From Pseudoips prasinana (taxonomy: Eukaryota; Arthropoda; Insecta; Lepidoptera; Nolidae), in NCBI GenBank assembly GCA_951640165.1, contig OX621234.1, positions 24,308,549 to 24,372,548 on the forward strand: 64,000 bases of DNA. The letters run 5' to 3'. The notes beneath the pieces were generated by a model that saw only the letters and a list, made by a program, of their open reading frames with translations, was not told the origin of the DNA and made no database searches. Below, in pieces: positions 1-11,057 of this stretch. The first letter of the stretch is position 1; every line of letters begins with the position of its first letter. A program made the position numbers and the translations under genes.

Positions 1-291
1 TTTAACACCCGTGACTTCATCCGCGACAATTTTTAATGATGACCAATGTAATCTACAACAAAAATTCTTAACATACGTGAAAAACTCACTTTGAGAGACT
101 GTATAATGAATGTGAATAGCTAAAGAAAGGCCGTCCAAGGAGTATAAATAAGCATTATATACATTAATACACTTTTAATTAACCCTACATGATAAGAGCA
201 AGGAAACATATTATTATTGATTTAACAAAACTTCTTTGTACACGATGTTCCTTTGAGTTTTAGTTTAGGTCGTACCAGAACTACCAGACTG

Positions 292-490
292 TACTGTACT
301 GTGCCTCTATCACGAGTTCCTGCAGTTTACTTACTCGATCACACGTACAGTTTCTCCCATACATTAAGCACCAGGGCCTCTCGCGGAAACTATTAAGAAC
401 TAAAACTCTGGTGCTCAATGTATGGGACGAAACTGTACGTGTGATCGAGTAAGTAAACTGCAGGAACTCGTGCTAGAGGCACTGTACTGT
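292..490. repeat. Long hairpin, ~83-bp arms
   Basis: The left arm (about 292-374) and right arm (about 408-490) are near-perfect reverse complements around a 33-base loop. Shared core: ACTCGATCACACGTACAG on the left and its complement on the right. Mismatches are few and lie mainly near the outer ends. It may be a fold-back MITE or a small-RNA precursor; no coding frame crosses it. Confidence 0.8.
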
Positions 491-833
491 ACCAGACGTT
501 GAACTCACACGTAAGTACGCCACGTGAAACTGCCCGTGGGAGAAACAGTCTTGCCTCAAGTCAATTTTGGCAAACTTGAGAGTTTGACCTTGCGATTAGT
601 TGTTATCGTGAAACACATTATTAGAGGGAACTGCAGCCTTTTAAACTGAAAAGGGAGATCGTTTAGCACTAACGGAATACGTGGCTCGAACAATGTTTGT
701 CCCTGGGCGGATTCAGTCATAATAATAGCCTCTATAACACGATGCAAAGTTTTGACTTGAAGCCTAGTACCATTACAAAGTTTGGGTGGCTTCAAATACC
801 TCAGCAACATTCTAGGAGTACCCACACGCAACA

Positions 834-1290
834 AACATCCCTTATTTTACGCCCTTAGTGGTGGAATTTCCAAAAATCTTGAATTTTTTTTTTTTAATAT
901 TTTAACAAAAATGCCATTTACCAATGTCATGCATTTAACTTAAAAAAATGTCACACTTTTCATACAAAGTCCAAACTTACATCCCCCTTTTTACGCCCTT
1001 GGTGGTTTTTTTTTTCAAAAATCCTGTAATACATTTTTTTTAACTGAAAGACCAAATACCAATTTTTATGAGTTTAAAGTGTCGCATTATTCATACGAAT
1101 TTACATCCCCTATTTTACGCCGTTAGGGGTTGAATTTCCCAAACTTCTCATATAGGTACAAATTTTTCATTTTTAACTGGAAGGCTTTACACCTATTTCC
1201 ATGCCTGCCAAAAAAGACAGATTTTCTTACAATCTTTCATCTCCTATTTTCCATGTGTTGGTATTTCCAAAAACTCTTCCTTAATTGATG
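834..1290. repeat. Degenerate tandem repeat, ~112-146 bp period, four units
   Basis: Units begin near 834, 980, 1092 and 1228. Each starts with ACATCCCCTATTTTACGCCC, followed by a GGGGTGGAATTTCC-like block and an AACTGAAAGGCC-like block. The same unit recurs at 10375-10850. Confidence 0.8.
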
Positions 1291-1656
1291 CCTACGTCAT
1301 AAAGGGTACCTACTCTCAAATTTTCAAGTCTCTAATCCCAGACGTTTAGGCTGTGCGTTGATATGTCAGTCAGTTTCCACCTTTATACATATTTGTGCTG
1401 AAAAATTAGGAGAGACGGGGTTACTTTCGCATTTATTATATTAGTAAGATTCTAAACAACGAACATTCAAATACATTCACCAAACGCAAACACGGGCGAA
1501 TCTTAACACCGCAAGTCTGAAAAAATGACGTCCCATGCTCAATGACATCTATTGAAATAGGTAATCAACTATCAACGTTAGTTCATTCAGAAAAAAAACA
1601 TCACATGCACACTAAAGAGATTTATACCTTTTTCTAAAAAATATTAAAAAAATAAC

Positions 1657-2340
1657 AAAGGAGAAGGTAACTTCTGGGCCCAGCAGTTAACTAGTTGAAA
1701 TGTGAATAAAAAAAACCGTTATATTTTTCTAAAGGAAATCACAAAATATGGTATCATGTTTCTATCTAGGAAGCGAGAAAACTTAAATTAAGTTATGAAA
1801 CGAAATAATCGATAAAATAATGATGAATTGCTCGCAATCGATTAAGAATAAAATCTCAGAATATGTTTGAAAATCAAGTGACAAGTGTTATCCGTGGAAT
1901 CGATTCATAGCGGATCGTATTCCTTTAATTTTTCTTCGGGCAGCACTTCTCTGCCTGACAGCCTTTACATACTCTTTGACTGTCACTTGTTCGTTGTCTT
2001 TCGTTTTAAGAGGACACGTCTTTTCCATGTTTTTTTGGTGGTTTTCTTCGACTGTAGTGACTGTACGGGGTGTGGGGAATCCAAACGTGCCAGATCTTTG
2101 ACATTTCACACTCTCCATGCATAAAACCATAACACAACCGAAGCCATTCAAAAATATTTTGTAAAAACTACAATGTTATAATTTAACCTCACTTTTACTT
2201 CATATAACTTGATTCCTGGATAGCCAAATTTCACCAAAATTTCAGTGAGGTCTTGTTATTATATCCTCTCACAAATAAGGCTAGTTTGATTCAGTTAACA
2301 CCTGGGCCCAGGAATGTATGGAGTCATTACCTTCTCCTTT
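1657..2340. repeat. Inverted repeat pair, possible old MITE ends
   Basis: AAAGGAGAAGGTAA at 1657-1670 is the exact reverse complement of 2327-2340. CTGGGCCCAG with GTTAACT follows inside both ends, with a 13-base difference in spacing. The interior has no recognisable coding region. Boundaries and class are uncertain. Confidence 0.45.
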
Positions 2341-2906
2341 ATGCATTCTACAATACAATTAACTGCTTCAAAATTAAAAATGAGTACAGTACTTGCCATT
2401 TTAAGCCATGGATTGTCACCAAATTTATACATTTTGATAGGAATCCCATAACACAATAAATGTATAAGTGGGACACATTAATGGGAATTAATTTGTTTGG
2501 ACACGCGACCGGTACGAGTTACGGTGACTTGAGATTTGTTAAACGGAAAAACGTTATGACAAATGAATTTGCTCTTGCTAATTACTAAGTTTTTTTGAGT
2601 TCTTCGTTTTACGCACTAGCGCGAATACACGCTATTTCTTTCACAACCAATCCGGCAGAAAATCTTACTGCTTACATGATGGGAAGCGATTACTATAAGG
2701 TTTGCCATACACAGGACATCACTTATCCTGACCACTCACCGATAAGCTATGTGTAGACCTTACCGAGAACCACAAAATTATTGTGTCCCATGTTGGGAAA
2801 CAATAATCGGTTAAGCCTAATCTAACCTATAGGCTATATTATACTAAATTGATAAATCGCATGAAACTTAATAAAGGAAATATTGTAAAAATCATTTTTA
2901 TTACAG
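2341..2906. other. Non-coding AT-rich stretch
   Basis: No supported gene or repeat was recognised. It lies just before the candidate exon at 2907 and would be its upstream intron, ending in a usable acceptor (TTTTTATTACAG). Confidence 0.4.
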
Positions 2907-3023
2907 GACTAATTTTTTCGAGCCATCGGATTCGACCATTACCCCAGAATCGGTGACTTCGAGTGAGACTTCATCTTACTCAGGATCCTATACGAGCTTC
3001 ACGAATCTAGAAACCGATTGCGA
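2907..3023 (+). CDS. Candidate internal exon of a host gene, Ser/Thr-rich
   Basis: The stretch follows a good acceptor (TTTTTATTACAG, AG at 2905-2906) and ends at a consensus donor (GTAAGT from 3024). It is 117 bases and open in one frame: one leading base, 38 codons starting at 2908, and two trailing bases. The peptide begins TNFFEPSDST and ends SFTNLETDC. It is rich in Ser and Thr with scattered Glu and Asp, so it looks like a disordered linker. I do not recognise the protein. Composition is less AT-rich than its surroundings. The other two frames are interrupted. It could be chance, but acceptor, donor and frame together are unusual here. Confidence 0.5.
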
Positions 3024-3329
3024 GTAAGTATCCCAGTCTAATTGGATAAACATTTTTTTTTATTTTTATATAATTTACATGTAACAATTATATAATGTTG
3101 TTAATAACATCACCCAAATCACACATTGTTACTTTTATAATATTTTGAAGGTGAAATTTAACATTTAAGTAAATACGATGCAATTTTAATTTGATACTGT
3201 CACAAGCTACAACGAACATTGGTTTAGTTTTTGAGTGCAATCTAGGTTTTTTTATTTATTGTATTTTTTTAATATAAATATATATTTAACTACCTTTACT
3301 ATATGTGTTATTAAAATTTAAACCATATC

Positions 3330-4277
3330 TAAATTTCTAAATGCAAACTGATGGAGTCTTTGTTAAAAATACTATCCTTTCTGAATACAGTCTTAACGGA
3401 CACAAACTCCGCAAATGTAATACTGTAAGAGATCTGGGCATTATTCACGACCTTAAATTGCTTTTTCAAGAGCATATTGACCATATTATAAATAAAGCAT
3501 CTCAAGCATTAGGTTTTGTGATGCGAATGTCGTCAAATTTAAAAAATGCTAAGACATTCAAAATTTTATATTGCACTTTCGTTCGTAGCACATTAGAATA
3601 CGCTAGTCAAGTGTGGAACCCCCGTTATAACACGTATATTACACGTATCGAAAATATTTAGAAGAAATTTATAAAGTATCTTTGTTACCGTTTGAAATGT
3701 AAATTTAAGTCTGAAGACTACACTGCACTATGCGCCAAATTTCATTTTCTTCCTCTAAACATGCGGAGAGAAATCACCGACATTATGTACTTGATGAAAA
3801 TTCTATCCGGTACAGTCGATTGTCTTGATCTCCTTTCGAAAATTCAGTTCAATGTGCCTAATAAAGTGGTGAGACATCATGTTCCTATTCAACTACCTTT
3901 AGTGTCAACCAACTAGCGCCAAATGCGTGCCTGTGGCTAGCAAGTAATAGCTTAAACAAACAAACTAAACAAATCAATTTAGACGTATTTAACTCTAAAG
4001 CAGACACGGTTAGAAAGGTGCTTAACCAAGAATTTTTTCAAAAGTTGTGTTAGTTAATTATAATAATCGTTAATCTAATTAGCCTTAAGTACGTGTTTAA
4101 GTTCATTGTATTGTTATTATTTGTTTTTAATTTTAGAATACCACTTATAGATTCGTAAACAATGTTTTATGCGTGGAGACCTATTAATGGCTCTCTGTCA
4201 CGTATATAAAGCAAAAATGTCGCTGAAAGCTGTTGGTCTTCCTAAGAAAAATAAATAAATAAAAAATAAAATAAAAC
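3330..4277 (+). pseudogene. 3' end of a CR1/Jockey-type LINE (reverse transcriptase C-terminus)
   Basis: This is the last part of a non-LTR retrotransposon reverse transcriptase, after the catalytic motifs. Family marks are VRDLGIIHD near 3427-3453, a FVRSTLEYASQVWNP block near 3580-3625, and the RIENI..KKF block across 3650. One in-frame stop (TAG, 3659-3661) splits the main frame. After a second stop near 3914 the tail continues in another frame (3925-4053, ending NQEFFQKLC), so there is also a frameshift. A 3' untranslated region of about 220 bases ends in an AATAAA-rich tail near 4245-4277. The 5' part was lost, as is usual for target-primed insertions. The clade name is inference. Confidence 0.85.
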
Positions 4278-4789
4278 GATAGTACCACTAACTTGGGCTG
4301 CGCTAACGATGGTTTTGGACTTAGATGGCTGTCAGTGGATACATTTTGGTAACTAACTACGAAAATTTAGGCCAAAGTTAACCCCTATAGGAATAAAAAC
4401 AGGCGAAAAATGTGTGTAAAGCTATGTTGTATAGCAATATATTTAACTATATTTTTGAAGCGTTACGAAATACATTGTTTTTTACAGAGCATCAAGTTCT
4501 TCCAATACATAATTCAAGCGGAAGAAATACTTCAGTCATCAATTTCATTTATTGCTTTAAAGGTATTTATATCCCTGTATTCTATATCGTATTACCGTAT
4601 CAAAAATATACGTAGCATCATATCTTTGAACTAAAAGCAACAATATGAATGGAAACCTAGTAAATTTTGAGTTGCTGCCACTTAATTAACTTTCTAATAA
4701 AATAAAAATACAACAATCACATCATTGTCTATTTGCAAGTAAAACCCATACAAATAGACACACAAGCGGAATTACCCTGTTACCTCTAT

Positions 4790-4885
4790 ATGCCACAACT
4801 ACCGAACCGATAGGCGCAGAATAACAATTTGTGTGACCCTTAAATAGTTGTTTGGATTCTAAGTGTGCTTTGTGTCCATTAATAA
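4790..4885 (+). repeat. Dispersed repeat shared with 19380-19450
   Basis: The segment around TCTAAGTGTGCTTTGTGTCC at about 4858 matches TCTAGGTGTGCTATGTGTCC at about 19424, and upstream sequence is also alignable. Family unknown. Confidence 0.5.
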
Positions 4886-5420
4886 TATGTTATTAAAATG
4901 CCCCGCGATGCTAGGATTAATTTTCATAGAGCGGGAGTAGTCACAAAAAAAACTAATTCAACGCAAGTGAAACAGCGGCTGGAAGCTAAAGCTCAATATA
5001 ATTCTAAAATACTGCTAATTACTCCCAATAGTCATCATCAGCATCATATCAACCAAATGACGTTCACTGCTGAATACAAGCTTTCAATTAATAAAATCTG
5101 AATAAATAAACAATTATAGCCTCTAATATTTATGTTACATTATTTGATGTTACAGATATGATTCGATTTTTTAAACGTCAATTTGTTTAGATTAAACCAT
5201 AAACGAGTTTTCATTGAGTGTATCCTAGTGACTAATAAAATATAATTATATGTGTATAAACCATGATCCTTTTTAACCGACTTTAAAAGCAGAAGGTTAT
5301 CAAGGTGAGTGTTTTCATACATAACAAATTTGTGTTTATTTATTTACTTTGCCGTTTAAAATAGAGAATGAAAATTTTTAAATTTTGTGGCTGTGACAGT
5401 ATGGTGTTTGAGTAAGTCAT

Positions 5421-5440
5421 ATGTGTGTGTGTGTGTGTGT
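5421..5440. repeat. (TG)10 microsatellite
   Basis: Simple alternating TG run, followed by an AT-rich flank. Confidence 0.9.
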
Positions 5441-5640
5441 ATTTTCTGCCATATTTTCTTGTTGCCAGTTTCATACTGCTATTTTAGGTATACCTATAGC
5501 AGTAGCCGCGTTCGGACACCCATTGTATGTTAATAATATAACAACACTAGTCTTAGTGATGCTTCTTATTTATTTGTATAACAACAGTGTGTTTTGGCGA
5601 TACGCAATATATTTATAGCGTTAATTTTGTTCCAGATTCA

Positions 5641-7417
5641 CGGCAGTCATTCCAGATTCACAGCACGGTAGCCCTTGCTTCATAATTAATACATATATAA
5701 AATGTTCGATAAAGATGCTTTGAATGAAATAAATATGTTTGCCCATTTGCCTAGTTACCACTCTTATTATTTGAACGAATTAACCCCAAAACATAAACAC
5801 CCCGTAAATACAGCCTCGTAAGTTGGACACTTCTACAAACGAGATGGTGAAAGGTAAGTTTAGTAAGTACGTTTAGTCAGGTTTTCATCAAACTACAGAT
5901 GCTTTCAAAGCTACGTGTAAAAGTCAGAGCTGCGCACGTTAAAATTGCATAAAAGGATAATAAGATAATGGTAGTCAGTGTTTGCTTTCTATTATTATTT
6001 AACACTATTATATTATATTATTATTCGTTATCAAATACTTTAGGTTATCTCACAAAGTGCTCAAATGTGATATGTCAATAACGGTGAAATCTTTTAATTC
6101 TTTCATTCTATGGGATGTAAAGAAAAGGACTATTAGATTTTAATGGGTTTAAATGCTCTGTTATTGTGATCTTCGGTGTAAGCCATAACTTTCAGTCACA
6201 TATTATTATTACAGCCGGCAATATGCCACTTTGTTGCGTTACTTGGTAAAAGTATTTAAATGTTCATTATTGCCCTCTTTTACATTCCATACAACTTGTA
6301 GTTATTTGGCTTTAAATATAGTATTTTAAAAATAAGGCTATTTTTAAGATACTAGATTTTAAGCCACACATCTTATACAAGTTGGAATTTCGTAATGCCA
6401 CTTGAAGCCAAAGTAATCTTCTCTTCTCTACTACTACTGTGGATAGAAAATCTAACTAAACAAAAACGTTCATTTATTTTTGAATAAACAGTAAAGTGCA
6501 TTCAAAGAATTTCGAAACTTTGCTTTATTTACCCGGGAATGGAACTGACTAAAATCTTTAAAAGCTCTGGGAAAGTAATGATGATGACTTATGGGTAAGA
6601 TCAAAATAAAATAACCCTAAAAGCAAAATGTTTGATTATGTGTTGTTTTTGGACATTTCATTGGAAATTGTAACTCGTTTATAGGTGCTAACATCGACAG
6701 TTCTACGTGAATAATGGGTGATTTTAATATGAACCCCATTGATTAAATAAGGAATACAGATAATAACGCGTGTATAACTTCGACAGGTGGATCAGGAAAT
6801 ATTAGAAATATCAAGAAATCTAAATTGATTTAATGACCTTAAATTATTAGAGACCGTTTAACTGTATAAAAATCTTACTAAATTAGTCATTATGCTTACC
6901 ACGCTGATACTGAACGAGTTCATATAAATAACTGGCTGGATTCTGCAATGGAACTTGATAAATAACCTACTCACTATGTTAATAATTTGAAACCCATAAA
7001 TAAAATTGATTATTATACAGCTCATTATGATGTATTTATTTATTTAAGGATTATCAACATTACAGACACTTACAAAAGACAAAGGACACATGTATATAGA
7101 ATAGGAAGTAGTGCTGTAACAATTATAGATAACCACAGCATTCAAAATAACATGGTTAGTAGAGTTAGTAGTACGGTTCACATTTTGAGTTAAGATACAT
7201 TCATATTTGTCATAGTTAGTAGTTATATTTACAAATTAAAACTAAGCTAAGAAAATCAGACTAAGGAAAAAATAGATACATACATATTTTAAGGAAGTTG
7301 GCAATTTGGAAATTTTAAACACACACTAAGTAGGTCAGAGTTTGAATAAATAAGTAATGTCGACATAAAAATAAAAAAAAACCGAATTAAAGTGTTCAGA
7401 GAATAAAAAAATCTCTC
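5641..7417. other. No recognisable gene
   Basis: AT-rich DNA. A 39-codon frame at about 5702-5821 (MFDKDALNEI...PVNTAS) is open, followed by a GAAAG/GTAAGT donor-like site at 5833; it is too short to support a call. Nothing else was recognised. Confidence 0.3.
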
Positions 7418-7785
7418 TCAAGGTCACCCAAAGAGCATTGGAGAGGGCTATGCTCGGAGTTTCCCTGCGGGATCGAATCAGAAATGTCGAAATCCGCAGG
7501 CGAACCAAAGTCACCGACATAGCCCGAAGAATTGCAAAACTGAAGTGGCAGTGGGCGGGACACATAGCTCGTAGAACCGATGGCCGTTGGGGCAGAAAGG
7601 TTCTTGAGTGGCGACCACGAACTGGAAGACGCAGCGTGGGCAGGCCCCCTACAAGATGGACCGATGATCTTGTGCGGGTTGCTGGAAACTGCTGGATGCG
7701 AATAGCGCAAGACCGGCAATTGTGGAGATCTTTGGGAGAGGCCTTCGTCCAGCTGTGGACGTCTTTCGGCTGATATGATGAATAA
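7418..7785 (+). pseudogene. 3' fragment of RTE-type LINE (second copy)
   Basis: The bases align closely with the 3' end of the element at 41810-44999 (its 44623-44985). The frame encodes the C-terminal region after the reverse transcriptase domain: VTQRALERAMLG, then RRTKVTDIARRIAKLKWQWA, then a GRPPTRWTDD block, ending WTSFG and TGA at 7771-7773. The frame is intact through this part. Everything upstream of 7418 is missing, which fits 5' truncation at insertion. The TGATATGATGA tail is short and runs into A-rich sequence. A few substitutions separate it from the larger copy (for example Cys for Arg in AGNCWMRIA). Confidence 0.9.
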
Positions 7786-7869
7786 AAAAAATACAAATAA
7801 AATAAAACATTACGTAGGCATAGGTAGGCATTATTAATCTGGTATATTCCTCTGCAATTGGTTCGTCAT

Positions 7870-8405
7870 TTTTTTTTAAATAGGTTTGAATTGTCGCCTA
7901 GAATGTCTACAGACTGTCCCTTGGTGTCATTGTTATATAGGTCTATGATTCTATTTAATGGACAGTGCCTACCTAAGTTTGTTTTACTGGTTCTTATTTA
8001 AAACAATCTGTATCCACTAGCTCTTGAGTATTTATAAGGTACATTTATCTTAAGTTGAGCAACGAAATCGGGAGAGTATACTTGTCCATTGTTAAGTTTG
8101 TGAAGAAACATTAGGTCTAGAATTTATTTTTCTGTCATATAAAGAAGTCATTTTAAAGTGTGTTAATCTGTCGGAGTAACTGGGTATTTTATTTACAAGA
8201 TTAAAACTATACGCAAGTGCCAAAGAAATTGCTTTTGTATTTTTTCAATATGTTCTTCATAAATATATCTGTCATAAAATAGGTTCAACAGGTTTCTACA
8301 GTATTCTAAATTGCTTCTAACAAGAGAGTTATATAGAAACATTATGATGAATTGTGATGCCATACTCGAAACACGGAAATAAAAAGACTTGTGAATTTCC
8401 AATTT
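7870..8405 (-). pseudogene. 3' end of a Jockey/CR1-type LINE, minus strand
   Basis: Reading the minus strand from 8402, a frame resembles the post-catalytic region of non-LTR reverse transcriptases: LYNSLVRSNLEYC near 8330-8290, then EEHIEKIQKQFLWHL. After several breaks it continues as FLHKLNNGQVYSP (about 8110-8075), and then RTSKTNLGRHCPLNRIIDLY with NNDTKGQSVDILGDNSNLF down to about 7882, which is open. The pieces lie in the order expected for one element, so this is one decayed 3' end rather than chance. It is independent of the copy at 3330-4277. Confidence 0.75.
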
Positions 8406-8408
8406 GCT

Positions 8409-8465
8409 ATTATGTTAAGGAAATGCTTGATAAGTAGCCACTTATCAAGCATTTCGTTATAACAT
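8409..8465. repeat. Perfect short-loop hairpin
   Basis: AAATGCTTGATAAGT (8421-8435) and its exact complement (8440-8454) flank a 4-base loop. Imperfect pairing extends outward (TGTTAA / TTATAACA). Confidence 0.9.
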
Positions 8466-8654
8466 TCGGGCGCAACCGTACTTATAAGTGGAATATAGGC
8501 TCCTTGGTACTCGCATTATTGAAAGAGGGCAATTATTTAAGCATTAACTGTCAAAAGAAAAAATAAAACGAATAATTATTATGCACGAATTTTGCACATA
8601 AAAATCTTAGAAAAGGTACAATCTTACACACAAATAACAGTACCTAACAATGTA

Positions 8655-8960
8655 AAAGTATGTGTTACTAAAACTCTTTCCGCAATACTTGCAGATATGT
8701 TATAAAAAATATCACGGACATCGGGCATATTTCCAAACAAATGAAAACAGACTAGTATAGTGCCTATACACAAAAGTGGGAATCGTGAGTTTTTTCTAAT
8801 TACCGACCCATCACTATTCTATTTACTTTGTGTAAAATATTCAAGACACTTGTATAACTAGTTTTATCAATTCACGTTACAAAATATTTATCATCAGCTA
8901 TAGTATCAGCATTCAAAACGCGGACATACTAGCCAAGTTGGCGACCTTCCAGTAGTTCCA
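8655..8960 (+). pseudogene. Reverse transcriptase relic (finger/palm region)
   Basis: Short frames match the N-terminal reverse transcriptase blocks of non-LTR elements: LADML near 8690, SGIFPN near 8720, IVPIHKSGN near 8757-8785, then NYRPITIL near 8801-8824 followed by CKIFKTLV. At least two stops and two frame changes occur. The order is right for a single element, and the family is probably CR1/Jockey-like. It continues into decayed sequence after 8900. The element with opposite orientation at 7870-8405 lies just upstream, so the two are tail-to-tail rather than parts of one copy. Confidence 0.7.
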
Positions 8961-9307
8961 ATACCATCTGACATCCTGGAATAATTATGAGTTGTTTTAT
9001 CAGACGAAGGGGCGATGATTATCTGATTAGGAGAATCCGTTACGCGCATTATGTGTAATATACTTCATCATCAATCAAACATGCGCCAGAGGTATTCTGA
9101 GACGCGTCAATAAAACAAAGTACTTAATAGAGGCAGGATAGTCCATAAATAAACATCTTGGCATGGTTATTAAAGAAACGGAATGAAGTTCTCCAATGAG
9201 GGATTTCCATGTTTTACGACAGCTTTAGGAACAGGATCTGGATTAAAATTATCAAAGATTTGCTAAACAAAACAATAATAGCTTTGTAACTTTAGTATTT
9301 ATTATTT

Positions 9308-10887
9308 ACTAGCTGGTACCCGCGAGATTTCAATAATTTTGAATGATGACCAATGTAACTACTTACTTCCAGCTTAATCTAAAAATTATAACTTTAAACA
9401 CAAATAAGCAATGCAATATCAATTTAAGAATACCTTTAAAATAACCTAACTAATAAAGAAACTAAAGACTACTTAGCTTCTGTTATTTAAAAAAAAGGAC
9501 CTGATATCATCATCCATAAAAATCAATTTATACATATCAATTGTCCACAAGGATAGCCAGTAAGTCAAATAAAGTAAAATAATAATCAACGTATTATTAA
9601 TCACAAAGGTAACTCCCATTAGATTAAGTTGCGTCCACGGCATTGATAAGTCTACAATCACATTTTGTAAATAATTCCATAGCGCGATCTAAAACTAAAC
9701 TAAATAAAATCTTAGTCGATGACGTAATCATCACGCCATCTACTAACTAAAATATAAACTTGTAAAGCGGTAAAATTAAGATGTGTGCATATTGTTTGGG
9801 TGAGATTTAGGCGATTATCTATCGATTCAGTTTCGACTACGTTTTATTTCATGCATTTATTTAATTTTACTGATATTATAAACAAGTTTTGCGATTTGAA
9901 ACGATATTAACGCCATCTAGTTACAAAATTGTGAACTTGTAGAGCAGTAAAATTAAGATGATATTTTTTGGGTACGATCATCTCGACACCGACAATTTAT
10001 ACTACGCTAACTCGAATTTTAGATGATTTCGTTTTTTATCCCACTTTGATAAAAATTTCGTTTATTTAATTTGTTATAAAAAATATACAAAATAAAGAAG
10101 TTACAAATCTTATAAAACGCTAAGTCTTTACTTAGACGACGACGACTACGACATTTTAAGTAACTTGGCATAAAAATATGAATTTATCTAAAATTCGAGC
10201 TGGCATAAATTGTTGGTGTCGATCAGAATCTATTGAATCAGTTTTGCATTACCATTTTCAAACAACAAATTATTCCCTGATTTTTTATTTTAAAACGTGT
10301 GTTGCTTTATTTTTACCTGAAATATCAAACACCATTTGTCATAAATTCTCTGAATAAAACAGATGTTCATACTAACTTACATCCCCAATTTTACGTCCTT
10401 AAAGGTGGAATTTCCAAAAATACTGAAATACATATTTATAATTTTAACTGGAAGATTTTCATGCGTCTACGTTCAAAAATGAAGGATTTTCATACAAACT
10501 AAGATTCCCTATTTTACGCCCTTGGGGGTGTAATTTCCAAAAACCTAAAACACATACTGAAAGGCCAAATACCAATTTCTAGGGTTTAACTTCAAAAATG
10601 TCGCATTTTTTATAGAAACTTACATCCCTATTCTACGCCCTAAGGGGTGGAATTCACAAAAATCCTTAATATTTATATTTTTAATTTTTAACTGAAATGC
10701 CAAATACCAATTTTCATACGTTTAACTTCAATTCGCATTTTTCATAGAAACTTACATCCCCTATTTGACGCCCTTAGGGGTGGAATTTCTAAAAATCCTG
10801 AAACATATATTTTTTTATTTTTAACTGAAAAGCCAAACACAACTTTCAGTCAGTCAGTCAGGGCGTCTCTTTTTATTTATATAGATT
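9308..10887 (-). mobile_element. Long dispersed element, Helitron-like ends, with internal tandem array
   Basis: Starts ACTAGCTGGTACCCGCGA and ends CAGTCAGTCAGGGCG..TATATAGATTT. About 1.58 kb, AT-rich, no gene. Second copy of the family at 1-1455; matching stretches include AAATAAGCA..ACCTAA. The repeat array at 10375-10850 lies near its far end. Classification as non-autonomous Helitron is inference from the CTAGT terminus in minus orientation. Confidence 0.45.
10375..10850. repeat. Degenerate tandem repeat, 120-131 bp period, four units
   Basis: Units start near 10375, 10498, 10618 and 10749, each ACTTACATCCCC..TTTTACGCCC, a GGGGTGGAATTTCC block, and AACTGAAAGGCCAAATACCA. Same repeat as 834-1290. 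Confidence 0.85.
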
Positions 10888-11057
10888 TAAGGATTTAATA
10901 AATATGTATGTGATAAAACTGATCGCACGGATGGACTAATTCAGAACATTTTTTTGTGAGCTTGACAAGTACAAGTGTAGGTATGTAAACACCTAAGTGC
11001 TGAATAAATTTCATTATTTCGTTTCATTTATTTATCGTTAAGCTTCCATATAACTGA

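Larger units (their letters stand above)
1..1455 (-). mobile_element. Long dispersed element, Helitron-like ends, cut by window edge
   Basis: The first 60 bases match those at 9310-9365 (CCGCGA..AATGATGACCAATGTAA), just inside the ACTAGCTGG end of the second copy. The other end here, near 1425-1455, reads TTACTTTCGCATTTATTATATTAGTAAGATT, split as GTTACTTTCGCATTTATTAT then ATTAGTAAGATT. Both copies carry the same ~125-bp tandem repeats near that end. Read in minus orientation, such elements run from AATCTTACTAATA to CAGCTAGT, which recalls non-autonomous Helitrons of Lepidoptera; that class is inferred. A hairpin at 292-490 interrupts it. Confidence 0.4.
4278..5640. other. AT-rich non-coding stretch
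   Basis: Short open frames occur but none has recognisable features. Holds a dispersed repeat copy at 4790-4885 and a (TG)10 run at 5421-5440. Confidence 0.4.

Noticed and set aside
5421..5618. Frame beginning MCVCVCVF
   Set aside because: Its start is a translated TG microsatellite; the remainder has no motif.
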